Source of the DNA: Vanessa cardui
Lineage: Eukaryota > Arthropoda > Insecta > Lepidoptera > Nymphalidae
Length of the DNA stretch: 64,000 nucleotides
Reading direction: 5' to 3'
Assembly (NCBI RefSeq): GCF_905220365.1
Contig: NC_061132.1
Location: 3,906,001-3,970,000 of the forward strand
A program made the position numbers and the translations under genes. Positions 36,190 through 47,938 of this stretch are shown here, in pieces (the stretch's first letter is position 1; each line of letters begins with the position of its first letter). The notes below the pieces were generated by a model. The model was not told the DNA's origin, ran no database searches, and saw nothing but the letters and a program-made list of their open reading frames with translations.

Positions 36190-37580
36190 GAGTGTGTTTT
36201 AAGCAAATAGTGTTATTACCAAATTTCCTTTGAGATACGTGATTCCTTACATCGCCGCCAGTCCTGGCGTCGTCGAAAAGCAGAGTCTTCAAACTATCAT
36301 TTATTGCGATCAGAGTAATATTCACTCGTTGCGCAAATAAACTTATCTGTAGTTGCAGCAATATCACAATATAGATATTCAGCAGATAAAATACCATTTC
36401 TTTCATTATTAATGCTAGAATAATTTTAAAATAATTTAAAATATAAAAAAGATTTTCGTTTCTTTATTAAAATATATAATTTGTACCCGAAATATTTTAA
36501 TTGTGTATTGATAATTCCATAACACTAAATTTAATTGAAAAGATTACATTTTTCTTCATTTACCCAATTTTTTATGTCATTCGTTTCAACCGTTTATTAT
36601 TATGTCAAATACTCGTATGTATCAAATAAAGTTAAAAAAGATTTATGGATCAATACCTGCATCGAGGATTACTTGTGTTTGCCACAAACGGATCAAGAAA
36701 TGTATCACTCGAAAGAAAAAATATCCTGCGATTGCAATAAAAATTTTGTAATTCAATTTTATTAATATTTTCTTCTTCAAAATATTCTGTAATTTTGCAT
36801 CGATCTGCAAATAATATAAAATATTTTTATGCGATTGAAAAACCTTGTTTAGTTCAATTCACTCGACTCTCAAACTCGATTTCATTTTAGTCTAACGCTA
36901 TTAAGTTTTATACATTTGTTATTAATTATTTTGTCTAAGATCAGAAGAGCTGTGGGGGTAGAGCTCGCATTAAGTCTTAATGGGAATGATACAGGCCGAG
37001 GTAAGTCCAACACGAGGCACATGACAACCAAAACGTCTTTTTTAAAATAGCAATAGTAGCATCATATTGAGCGTGCTTCAGATAATGTTTTTGGCTAAAC
37101 AATAAACATTCACTGTCCATATGGTTTGACGAATGGTTGAATAATAATGAATTAAAGCAAATAGTATCATACAAATATTACCTGATTGAGCTTTTTGAAG
37201 TCATTATCCATACTAGTCATTCTCGCCGGAGCAGTGAATACTCCTATCATAGTCTGTGCAGAGAGTACAGTTACCACACATAATTTAATTAATTTATCTG
37301 CTATAAGACCCTTAGAGACAGTTATCATAGAAAATTCGGCAATGCACGTTAAACAGAAAAGCCCTAGAATAACAAATATAAACATCGTTAAAGTTAAGGA
37401 TTCCATGATTCTGCACCAATTCTTAGCATTAATAGACAGGTCAATACCGTTTATTATCATAAAAACTCTTCCCAATATTACCAAAGGGCGCGAGACTTGG
37501 AATTCCGGCGCATACTTGACGGGAGCGATGCCTACCGGGCGCGAGATCTTCAGCAACAACCCCATCGCGCCGCGGTCCAT
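33553..37580 (-). CDS. Gustatory receptor E2, intact, seven exons
   Basis: Complete GR of 431 aa. Exons are 37182-37580, 36657-36804, 36220-36414, 35152-35328, 34575-34690, 34100-34258 and 33553-33654, in phases 0, 1, 1, 1, 0, 0. It begins MDRGAMGLLLKISRPVGIAP, a typical GR N terminus. Later landmarks are LFAQRVNITLIAINDSLKTL (exon 3), FHRTHYE at the end of exon 5 and SMFTIDRPLM (exon 6). The signature TYLVIILQY is at residues 405-413, with tyrosine for the usual phenylalanine. Hydrophobic segments are visible in exons 1 (three), 2, 3, 4, 5 and 7. The donor after exon 6 is GTGCAT, weaker than GTAAAT in E1. Exon 3 ends just before a long (TG)n tract. The ATG at 37580 follows an in-frame TGA with no earlier ATG. 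Confidence 0.88.
36126..36188 (+). repeat. (TG)n microsatellite
   Basis: About 31 uninterrupted TG units in intron 3 of E2, some 30 bases 3' of exon 3 on the minus strand, where it reads as (CA)n. E1 lacks it at the same place. Intronic CA repeats close to a donor can affect splicing. Confidence 0.95.
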
Positions 37581-38958
37581 TGCTGCAGTACTGGACAGCT
37601 TTCGCGCAACAAACTGATGTAGTTCTCACTCTCAAAGTCGTAACAACAAAATGAACGAGACGCACATCATTATCGGAAGTAAATATCGTTAGCGTCCCAA
37701 CTTATGACGTCAGTCATAGACAAATAGAGTTATTCCATACACTCAATATTTTATCACTAATGGATATGTCTTTATATGTAGAATTAGATAAACTATATGT
37801 CTTTATAAGCGATTTTATTGTTGTTTTTTTTTTTATAGCTATTAAGCAACAAATGTGTAACCGATAACTAGTATCGGCCGCGTTCTCCCTTGCTAGCTTT
37901 TATTGGCTGCTCGTCGGGTAAAGGAATAAAAAACAACGTCCCACGTTGTAGTTTAAGCTCGCTTCTTAACTAATTTTATTGAATGCGGTGCAGTCATTTG
38001 ACCGTGAAAGAACATCAGACAGACAGACAGGTTTTAGCATTAATTATAGTGTTCGTTTAATGTTTTCAAAAGTATTAATATTCACTATATCTAATTTTAG
38101 AGTTGTGATATGAATATAATTATAGGCATCTGAACGCAGGTATGTACTTTATTTCAGTCACTTTATTTAAATGTCTCTTTAATAAGAATAATGTAACTGC
38201 TTTTATAATAATATTTTTAGTAAAAATAGATATAGTAGACCTACCCACATTCTACGCGGCTTCTATTTGAAACTTTTATTATTTCTTGTCAATGGACCAC
38301 TGTCATACGTGGTAAGCACTGATTTGGTCTCGGATATAACGTGAAGGCTCTGAAGGCTTTGTTACATAAGGAGTACGAGGCAGGCGGGCAGTTTCATTGT
38401 AGCATTACTGATCTAAGTAATTTGATTTTGAGTTAGGAATTACAAGATGCGTCCGTTGTATTCCAAGAACGGAGTATTGATAGGAGTAGGATAGGGGAAA
38501 TCCATTCCTAACCATTTCACTTCCGTGAGATCAGATTTTGAAGAGACCACCAAATCGCCGGTAACCCTTTGGAAACTTATCCACAGTAAATTATGACTAA
38601 ATATTAACTCTTATTTTCTTAGTTTTTTTTCCCAAGCGATGTTGGGTTTTTTAATTTAGCACGATAATAATCAAATGATAGTCTATACATTTTTTTACGT
38701 TTATTTTACGTTAGCTTATTGTGAAGATCGTTATTGTATTAGACAAAACATATCTAATGTTATCAATAAGACGCTCAAAAATATTATAAATCAGACCACA
38801 AATCTGCGTGATTATTTTTATTTAACATTCGAAAAACAAGTAACAAACGTATTATACATCAAATTATAATTCTGACATTAGCTTAATTACTATCAGATAA
38901 CAACATTTACGGGATGTACGATAAGGAGGAGAAGTGTTCTTCAAAACTTTAGACATAC
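37581..38958. other. Upstream region of E2, no gene
   Basis: The section to about 38400 parallels the region upstream of E1. A TTTTTTTTT run lies near 37826. No coding exon was recognised. Confidence 0.5.
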
Positions 38959-39845
38959 TTATGTTTTCACTTGAAGGAATTGCAATAACACGATCGTGTA
39001 CGAGATAAAGACGCTGAGGATAGTCAGCGGCAGCGACGAGTTGACGGCGAACAGGCGCCAGACGGTGAACTTCACTGGACGAAGTTCCAGGAGTTTCATT
39101 CCATCCAAAATAACTTTAAACAATTAATTACATAAATATACCTATTACATAGAGAAATTAAGAGCAAAATACCATACACATGCCTGCTAAAGTTATCGCA
39201 ATAGCCTTACCAAGAGCTTCGTCGCGTGGCCAATTTTCTTGTTGTTATCTAATATGTTTTTATAAGCGCTCAAATGATCTATGAAATGAAAAACTATCCA
39301 TTGTTCTCCTTAATAATCTCAGACGAATCCACAATATTTCGAACATTAAGATCTCGGTGATATTACCTAAATTTACTGACGTCAACATCAGTACATAGAA
39401 CACAAACAATTTGCTGACAAAAGGTATTGCAAAAGTGAGTGATACTAATACTATCCGTAGAACACGAAATAAAGTAACAAATATGAATATGGCAAAAGAA
39501 AAGAGAACTTTTAAACTTTCTTCTTCAACAAACGCTGAGTTATGTATTTTGTCTATTTTAAATATTCGCCGTGCTTACAACTGATACTAAAATCGTAAAA
39601 ATGAAAGGTAAAAGTTTTACGGTCAGCAGCATATTTACATGTTTTTCGTCAAATATTAAAAAAATTTGCACACAGAAATACGTTACAATGATTGCAAAAG
39701 TAAAACAATAGATCTTAGCGATAACAGTAAAGGCTAAACACTTGTGGACTTTCGAATATAATCCAAAAAGCAGACGAGTGTACATGATTATATTTATCGT
39801 AGTGTAATGTTTCTCCGGCAACGTGTCAGAGACTTGAATATCCAT
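38959..39845 (-). pseudogene. GR subfamily D pseudogene, exons 2-3 lost
   Basis: Exon 1 (39211-39845) starts MDIQVSDTLPEKH and carries TRLLFGLYSKVHKCLAFT as in D1. It is about 80 bases shorter than the 714 nt of D1, and a deleted base near 39570 shifts the frame within the DGEYFF motif. The last exon remains at 38959-39115 (LRPVKFTVWRLFAVNSSLPL) but has lost its first bases. Only about 95 bases separate the two, so exons 2 and 3 were deleted. Clearly dead. Confidence 0.87.
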
Positions 39846-39954
39846 TGTGGGAAAACCTCTCGGACCAGTAATTCCGATACGACAATGTTAATAATGCCAA
39901 AACAGGCCTTTTTCAACCGACTTCCAAAAGGAGGAGGTTATCAATTCGTCTGTA

Positions 39955-39986
<32 letters not shown>

Positions 39987-40339
39987 GTTACCTCATAACT
40001 TTTCACTGGGTGGACCGATTTTGATAAAATTTTTTTGAAAGGTAGTGCTTCCCGTGGGGTCCCATTTTTTTTATTTTTTTTTTCCGATGATGGTATCCAT
40101 GTGAAAACGACATAAGTCTTAAATTTGCATTATGTATATGCGCGACAAATAGGTGAATAACTGAAAATCACGTTAACCAATTTTGATAATTCTTTTTTTA
40201 TTATAAAATATATACTTCAAGGGTAATTTGGTGAAAGTTTGGTAAGGTTCTGAGCACAGGATCCATGACAAAGTAACGGAACGGAAGGGAACGGAACAAT
40301 TCTGAGGAGCACGTTAGCGATACTCGGTCGAATCTTTTA

Positions 40340-41625
40340 CCAGGTGTACAAGTATGAAATGCGGATTTTCAACAACAGACGACGTGCCAATGGAGTTTAA
40401 ACTATAAAGATTTGATACTGTGTCATTTTATTGCGTCATCAATAAGCATCACACGCGCACAAGTGATAAAGTCAAAAAGTTTATATATAGTGCTGTGTTG
40501 TTTTATTTATAATGTCGAAATATATACCGAACAAAGAGCATTTGCGGACAGCATTAATTTTTTGTTTTCATTTGAAAAAAACTGCTGCTGAATCATACCG
40601 GTTACTTCGAGAAGCTTATGGTGAACATGCGCCATCACAAGATACATGTGAAAGATGGTTTCGACGTTTCAAAAATGGTGATTTCGATGTTGTAGACAAG
40701 GAACGTGGAAAACCGCCAAAAAATACGAAGATCTGGATTTGCAAGCATTGTTGGATGAAGATGATTCGCAAACACAAAGTCAACTCGCCAAGCAATTGGG
40801 AGTTACTCAACAAGCTGTTTCCAATCGGCTACGAGAGATGGGAAAGATTCAGAAGTCCGGTAAATGGGTACCACATGAGTTGAATGAGAGGCAAATGGAA
40901 AAGCGAAAAAACACATGTGAAATTTTGCTCGCTCGGTACAAAAGGAAGTCGTTTTTACATCGCATAGTTATAGGGGACGAAAAGTGGATCTATTTTGAAA
41001 ATCCCAAGCGCAAAAAGTCATGGGTAGATCCAGGTGCACCATCCACATCGACTGCAAGACCAAATCGCTTTGGCCGAAAGACCATGCTCTGTGTTTGGTG
41101 GGACCAGAGGGGCGTGGTCTATTATGAGTTATTAAAACCTGGGAAAACGGTGAATACTCAACGTTACCAACAACAGTTGATTGATTTGAACCGCTCGCTG
41201 CTTGAAAAAAGGCCAGAATAGCAAAAGAGGCAACACAAGGTCATCTTTCTTCATGACAATGCTCCATCACATACGGCAAAACAGGTCCGTGACACATTGG
41301 AAGCACTCAGCTGGGAAATCCTACCCCATGCGGCTTACTCGCCAGACTTGGCTCCGTCCGATTTTCACTTGTTCGCATCAATGGGTCACGCACTTGCTGA
41401 GCAGCGCTTTACTTCGTACGAAGATGTGAAGAAATGGCTCGATGAATGGTTCGCAGCAAAAGGGGAAGATTTTTTCTGGCGTGGTATTCATAAGTTGCCA
41501 GATAGATGGGAAAAATGTATAACAAACAATGGAGCATATTTTGAATAAAGCACTTTTTTATCATTCTTCCAAATTGAACAACTTATTTTAGAAAAAAATC
41601 CGCATTTCATACTTGTACACCTATG
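40340..41625 (+). mobile_element. Mariner element, 1286 bp, in a TA site
   Basis: Terminal inverted repeats share AGGTGTACAAGTATGAAATG and continue through CGGATTTT. TA flanks both ends (40338-40339 and 41626-41627). Copy 3 of the host repeat shows the empty site (AATCTTTTATTTATAGG near 55980). The size is canonical for mariner. Confidence 0.93.
40512..41548 (+). pseudogene. Mariner transposase, frameshift and stop
   Basis: DDE/D transposase of the mariner family, which cuts and pastes DNA at TA. The N-terminal helix-turn-helix region starts MSKYIPNKEHLRTALIF. Catalytic residues are the Asp of VIGDEKW, the Asp of FLHDNAPSHTA and the Asp of SPDLAPSD; 34 residues separate the last two, as in D,D34D. 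The frame is lost at an A run (40718-40723, one A too few), and TAG at 41219-41221 interrupts the later frame between KRPE and QKRQ. The C terminus (ITNNGAYFE) is present. Two lesions make this copy inactive. Confidence 0.92.
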
Positions 41626-43554
41626 TATTTATAGGTTATTTGGATATTTGAGTCACCTTCCGTAATGTGGTTATGTTTATGTAATTATCATAGTCGAATA
41701 TTATAATCAACTAGCTACCCACCCCGGCTTCGCACGGGTGCAATACTGATACTAAATATACTACAGAATTTGTTTATATACGACATCACATCGCAAACTT
41801 CTAAAATTATCAGTGTTTCTTTACTATATTGTTCATGTATTATATACACAAACCTTCCCCTTGAATCACACTATCTTTTAAAAAAAACCCCATCAAAATC
41901 CGTTGCGTAAATTTAAAGATATAGGGACAGAGAAAGCGACTTTGTTTTATACTATGTAGTGATGGAACTTCTATACGGCTCGCAGTTAGGGTGCGATATG
42001 GGGCAGAATTTCTTACTATCTTTAATCAAATTTTGTGTATGTGATGTGATGTCATATGATGTACGAAATATAGTTGGTCTTTTTCAAAGTTTTTTTGCTG
42101 AGTTCGATTACAGCTCTTTCGAGGGATCCTTGTAGTTTACGCCGAGTGACGTATTAAATCCGCATTTTCGAAAGTCTATTTTTGCTTTATTCGCAAGTTT
42201 CCTTTGAAATTGTCCTCGAAGTAGTTTCTGACTCATATAAACGGAACGCTTAATCTATCCATATTAAAAAAAAATAGTTAGTCAACATCAGCTTCACTTA
42301 AAATCAAAAAATAAATTAAATTTTAACAAAAAGAAAAACCGACTTCAAACAAAACACTATTTTAAAACAAATGAATATGCACGAAAAAGTAATAAAAATA
42401 ATTGCGTATTCAACATATTTTTTAGAGTCTTCCTAAGTTAAATGAAATGAAAAATATTAGACTACTTAAAAGTCGATTAACGATTACATCATGTAGTTAT
42501 AATTATTGTTATATTTGGAGTCGGTGTCAGCCAATAAAACCCTACAGTATATCTATCAAAAAACAATACGAGAATACTTTAACAAATATGTTTTTTACAA
42601 ATTACCTTTTACACAATAATATACTGGATCAATCAAGGGGCTCGTATCGCTTTTTTCTTTTGATTGTTGGGGCAAGGGCACCGTGGCTGACACCGGCTCC
42701 AAATATACCAATAACTATAACTACATGATATAATCGTTAATCGACTTTTAAGTAGTCTAATATTTTTCATTTCATTTAACTTAGGAAGACTCTAAAAAAT
42801 ATGTTGAATACGCAATTATTTTTATTACTTTTTCGTGCATATTCATTTGTTTTAAAATAGTGTTTTGTTTGAAGTCGGTTTTTCTTTTTGTTAAAATTTT
42901 ATTTATATTGTCATGAAATCTTCAATACAATTTATTGTTCATTTCAACTATCGATATTATACAACCAACTTACAGTTCCATCATCATCGCATCGGTTTAT
43001 ATTATATTTATTTATTATATTATATTATTTTGCATTGATTTTATTTGTTGTTTTATTAAAATTAATTCCTTAACTGATACGATAGTACGAATCATAAATA
43101 ACCGCGTGGAATGGTGGAAAGAATGCTAGTAGTGTCAAAGGCTTATTCAGTGTTCCCCTTCCATAACACAATAACTTAATTTGATTCGATCTTTCAGTCG
43201 ATGATTTGACTTTATATACAAGTAGGTAATATTTAAAGTTACACTTACTTAAATTAATAGTAGTTTCGTGTAAAAAGTAACGTAATCTAATCGATGGATG
43301 AATGCTATAGATAGATAGGTAATCAATAATTAGTAAATGTAATATTTTAATAAATTCAAAAATATCGGAAGTATCTATTAATTACTTTTTACAAAAAAGC
43401 GTGATTGGGTGCGATGGAATAATAGATTTTGAATATAATGTTTTTAGCAAAACTTTATTGATGTTTTAGTCTTAAATAGTTTTCACATTCTTATAGAATA
43501 ACTGCTCACCAAAATTCGTTTGTAATGTCAAACTGTAAATAGTGGAATATTTTT

Positions 43555-43700
43555 TTTTATGCTAAAGTTGGCAAACGGCCAGGAGGCTCGCCTGATGAAA
43601 AGTGACTACCACCGCTCATGGACATCTGCAAACCCCCGGTTTACAGATTCGTTGGCGGTCTTAAATATGTGTAGGCCTACGCGGCAGAGGTGACTACTAC
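43555..43700 (+). mobile_element. LINE 3'-end scrap
   Basis: GGCAAACGGCCAGGAGGCTC and AAGTGACTACCACCGCTCAT match the 3' end of the element at 25850. 5'-truncated insertion. Confidence 0.65.
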
Positions 43701-44149
43701 ATACATTATTTAATTTCTATATATATTTATTTATATACAAAAAAGTAATATATATTATTATTATTTATTAATCATTATTATAACCAAGAATAAGTACGAT
43801 GTAACAGTTCTTTGTAGTAGAAATTTTTATTACTTTTGCAGGGTTTACTATTAGAAGAACGCCATCAACGCTTTACTTCTACAAAAAGATACACAATTTT
43901 AAAACTTGAGGGTATATTTTAATGTTTTTCTTAAATTGAAAAAATCACATAAGATTTTTGCACATTTTGCTCATACTCGTCAGATTTGCGCTGTTCTGGA
44001 TAATCCTCGTTGTGGACTCCACTTTTCTTTCCTACCAGGGATACAAATTGGAACATTCCTTTGTACCACCGCTCGGCCTTTACCTTGAAAGGCAGCACCA
44101 ACCCATTATCTAACTGCGTTTAAACCGCGATGATTATTTATCCGCGAAT

Positions 44150-44960
44150 GAGATTTTCGGGTGACTGTCTCTTCCAAAGTACAGTGCCGGTTGCCGGCCG
44201 CTCATGGTGTCGCTTTGTAAGCTACAGTCCTTTTTAGCATCTTATCCATTCGGCCGATTTGTTTCTCACCAGATGACCCGAACTTTATTTCTGACTCTAT
44301 CACCAAAGTGGTGCTTTAAGCCAAGGTAAGTTCCAGCCTTGGTTTGCTCGCTTCTGTTAAACGGCGTCTCGCCGAAAGCCGGAACGTTACCAAACCAAAT
44401 ACCAGCGCATTCAAAAAAGGACTTTAAAAAATTTCATTGCTAAGGCGAAGACAGAGTATAATGACAAAATTGGCGTGACCCTGGTACTGGTCTTCCTTGA
44501 GGAACACGAATTTATGCACACAGATGGTAAATAATGGACCCAAAAGGCGAGACTAAGGAAAGGAGAAGAGCTGTAAGTAAAACTTCTAGGCTATCTTTTA
44601 ACGTCCTAGCAGACTCGAGATGACCAAAGAAAATATAAACGATACCATCCCTCCAACCGTGATACAGACATCTGCTCCTGAGTTGACCACCTTATACTGT
44701 TTCTTTTTCACATAGCTCCCTGTTCTCAAAATAATGTTATCCATTATAAACTTCCATATTCTGCAGAACATTGACAAGAATCAGCTGATTAGCCACCAGA
44801 CAGCCGGTACGGTTTACAATGGGCTCGCATAGCTGGTGATTTTCTATTTTACCTGACGTACGTATGGAGGGACGCAGTTGAATCCGCTGGGAAGAAAGTA
44901 GCTGCCACTTTGGGCATAGCGAAGTCTTTCGACAAGTGCCTTTTCCAAAGCTTTCTTTCA
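44150..44960 (+). mobile_element. Degraded Jockey/CR1-like LINE fragment
   Basis: Plus-strand pieces match the linker region (CAGTGCCGGTTGCCGGCCGC, then TTCATTGCTAAGGCGAAGAC) and then the early reverse transcriptase (CAGAACATTGACAAGAATCA, coding for a NQLIS-like piece). It is heavily mutated with deletions. Confidence 0.65.
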
Positions 44961-45063
44961 AGAAAATGAATGGTCATTATTTGCTATTAAAGAAAAACAT
45001 AAGAGGGTTATAACTATAATCAAGATTAAATTAAAATAGATGACAGATAAAGGAAGAAACGTT

Positions 45064-45330
45064 TTAAAGGATTTTCACTTGATGAAATTGAAATACTACA
45101 ATCGTGTATGTAATAAAGACGCTGATAATAGTCAGTGGAAGCGACGAGTTGACGGCGAACAGGCGCCAGACGGTGAACTTCACTGGACGAAGTTCCAGGA
45201 ATTTTATTCCATCCAAAATCGTATTCCGTAGTTCATAGTCTGAAAAACAAAGTGTATTTATAATATCATGACCTTCAAAGAATTTATAACCTTTGTCTTT
45301 TCCACATTGACGGTGGATTCAGGTAAAAGT

Positions 45331-45364
<34 letters not shown>

Positions 45365-45373
45365 CATATATAT

Positions 45374-45405
<32 letters not shown>

Positions 45406-46722
45406 CTTATTGTGAATCGTTTTTCAAGACCTCGCTGCTTTTTATATTTACAAACTTGAAGGTTAAAATATATTCTGCGCCTTAGTAAACTTACTGTTGC
45501 ATATCCTAGATTGATTGGCCAATATAGTTTTTATCTTTTCCGCTTCAGCGCTGGCTAACTCTCCAAATATAGCGGGAAAACAAAACAGAAAGACATCAAA
45601 TACTAATTCAGCTGTCATATTAATGGTTTGCTGTAAATAAAATATGTTTTAAATAGCTAAAAACGTGAACCAAAATATAAAAATGAAAAAATAAATATAA
45701 TAAATAATTTTAGCAGCAATTGAGGATTTTGTCTCGTCGTGTATAAATGTACTATAACAGGAGACGGCCAATACTTACATGAAATTTTGTCATACCCTTA
45801 CTAACAAAGTCTGCGAAAATTAGCAAAACTATGAAACAAATCGGCAAGTGTAACAACATCTGGAAAGTATAAATTTTACTCAAATATATTGGCAAATATT
45901 AAAACGGATACAAGTAACATGTAAATATGACCTACAAATTATTATCAAGTTATATATCAAGTGACTCCATAACTATTAATATTTGATAAACTATCGTCAT
46001 ATCCTTACCAACAATTTCGCTGCGTGGCCGATATTTCTGTTATTATCTAATATATTTTTATAAATTATCAAATGTTCCTTCAAGATTATGGTGACCACAG
46101 AAATTTGTTCTATATTGTCACCACATAATATGCTGGGAAAACTTTCCATTCTTTTTCTCAGAGATTTTAGACGAATCCACAATATTTCAAACATTAGGAT
46201 CCGGGTCATGTGACTTAGATGTACTGACAGTAATATTAGGAAATTGACCTCAATCACTTTATAATATAAATCGTATCTCACAATCATTAATGCGGCTACA
46301 CGTGAAATACGATATAAAAGAATGAAAATGAATAAAACACAAGAAAATTGTACGTCAAATTGTTCTTCTATAACAAATCCCAAATGATCAACTTTGTCAG
46401 TCCCTCTTAAGTATTCGAAGAAATACTCGCCGTCGGTCAGAACTGATACAAAGATCGAGAAATTAAAAGTTAAAATTTTTATGATAAATGGAAAGTGTGT
46501 GTCGTGCTGCTTTAAATAATAATATCGATCCTTACAGAAAAATGTTGCAATTATTGCAAAAGTGACGCAATAGATCTTGGCCACAACAGTAAAAGCTAGA
46601 CAGTTGTGGACTTTCGAATACAATCCAAAAAGCAGACGAGTGTACATGATTATATACATCATAGCATTATGTTTCTTGGGCAACGTATGAGAGACTTGAA
46701 TATCCATTATGGAAAAAACCAT
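45064..46722 (-). CDS. Gustatory receptor D1, intact, four exons
   Basis: Complete GR of 368 aa with exons 46009-46722, 45779-45859, 45495-45630 and 45064-45239, phases 0, 0, 1. The plan matches subfamily A, and shared motifs (TRLLFGLYSKVHN, SVLTDGEYFFEYL, LSVHLSHMTRILMFEILW) show that A and D are sister groups. Exon 2 begins MLLHLPICF and exon 3 has FGELASAEAEKIK. The signature TYTIVVFQF is at 354-362. Translation may start at 46722 (MVFSI) or at the second ATG 46707 (MDIQV), which is the form kept in the copy at 39845. The last exon is GC-rich. The 60 bases before the ATG are nearly the same as before D2, which suggests shared control. Confidence 0.9.
45334..45405 (+). repeat. (TA)n microsatellite in D1 intron 3
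   Basis: A TA-rich tract with occasional C (ATATAC) over about 70 bases. Confidence 0.9.
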
Positions 46723-46854
46723 TCAGACTAGTAGTTCCGACGCGACAATTTTAATAATGATAAAAACAGGCGCGTTTGATTGACTTTAACATTTTCAATA
46801 CAATTTATTGTTCATTTCAACTATCTACATTATTCAAAACAATCGTACCACCTT

Positions 46855-47095
46855 TTTAACCGACTTCAAAAAAGGGCGAGGTTATCAATTCGTCGAAATC
46901 TTTTTTTTATGTATGTTCCCCAATTTATCGAAGACGCGTGGACCGATCATAAACATTCTTTTTTTGTCTGAAAGGGACCTTCTAGTTGGTCCCATATTGA
47001 TTAGAACAGGTTCTGATGATGTGATTCTGCAGAAATCGTGGGGAATCCTCATATTTTATAGGCACAAGTACCGTGTTTTACATATTTTCTGAAGT
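46855..47095 (+). repeat. Related AACCGACTTC-type repeat fragment
   Basis: Starts TTTTAACCGACTTCAAAAAA, then TATCAATTCGTC, then a body (GCAGAAATCGTGGGGAATCC) unlike copies 1-3. It appears to be another subfamily with the same end. Confidence 0.6.
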
Positions 47096-47384
47096 TATAT
47101 TGGCATTTGCTTCTGGCAATCATAATATTATACTGCTGAGCTGACGATGGAAGGTGTACTTCCTCAATTACTAGGAGTTAGGAAATAGTTCTTTGATCAT
47201 TAATATATGGATTTATACTCCTCTTCGTAGCTTTTATGAAGAGAAGTACAGGTTCACTAAACATTTCTTTTGTTATGTTACTGTTTGGTATATCATGCTC
47301 CAGATATAAGTTTTATTGAAATAGGTTCAGCGCTATTTAAAAAAAATATACAAAAACCATTTGTTACATAAGGGCTTTTTATTT

Positions 47385-47655
47385 CTTTAAAAAAGAGTAA
47401 AATAAAATATTTTTTAAAAAAAATAGCACCGTCTTCAAAGTGATTACTAAAACAGTAATAAAATGATTTGATTTAAACACGTATTATTGAAGTCGGACGA
47501 TTTTGAGTGAAAAACAAAATGTAGAAATATTCACAAACGATCGGCCGGTTTCAATAATATGTGTTTAAATCAAATTACTTTATTACTTTTTTAGTGATCA
47601 CTTTGAAGTCTGTGTTATTTTTTTAAAAATATTTTATTAATATTTGTTTTTTTTT
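47385..47655. repeat. Foldback element beside the R1-clade insertion
   Basis: The left part (GTCTTCAAAGTGATTACTAA, then TTTGATTTAAACACGTATTA) is matched, inverted, by the right part (TAATATGTGTTTAAATCAAA, then TTAGTGATCACTTTGAAG). Arms are at least 85 bases with small mismatches around a spacer of about 60 bases. Non-coding. Confidence 0.75.
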
Positions 47656-47673
47656 TTCTGAAGAATACGATAA

Positions 47674-47689
47674 CTTTTTAGGAACACCA
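47674..47689. repeat. Target-site duplication, left
   Basis: CTTTTTAGGAACACCA, identical to 53322-53337, bounds the R1-clade element on its poly(A) side. Confidence 0.9.
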
Positions 47690-47938
47690 TTTTTTTTTTT
47701 TTTTTTTTTTTTTTTTCTCGCTGGAAAAACGCTTTACGCGCTTCCCCCACGTGATGGAAAGTGGGGGGGTGTGTGGGACTCCCCGGAGCCCTGGACGCCG
47801 AGTGCGCCCAAGTACGCCGGGTTTACCCACTAAAAAACCAGCGGTACCCTCTGCGTCTTTCGATGGACGCCACGGGATCGCTTACGCATGCTACCGTGAC
47901 GCCCTGACGGTCGGCCCACCTATGCGGGCCTCTTACAC

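Larger units (their letters stand above)
39908..42905 (+). repeat. AACCGACTTC-type repeat, copy 2, with mariner inside
   Basis: Starts TTTCAACCGACTTCCAAAAG near 39908 and ends GAAGTCGGTTTTTCTTTTTG near 42870-42895. Without the mariner it is about 1.7 kb, the size of copy 1, and inverted relative to it. The foldback part is at about 42310-42900. Homopolymer T runs lie near 39955-39980. Confidence 0.75.
42906..45063. other. Repeat-rich intergenic stretch before D1
   Basis: AT-rich sequence from 42906 to 43550, then two LINE pieces (43555-43700 and 44150-44960). No GR exon was recognised on either strand. Confidence 0.5.

Noticed and set aside
36024..36406. His/Thr repeat peptide frames
   Set aside because: Produced by reading the (CA)n microsatellite; the true exon 3 of E2 ends at 36220.
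37186..37617. Plus-strand frame of 143 codons
   Set aside because: Antisense of E2 exon 1; a similar shadow lies over E1 exon 1 at 15329-15553.
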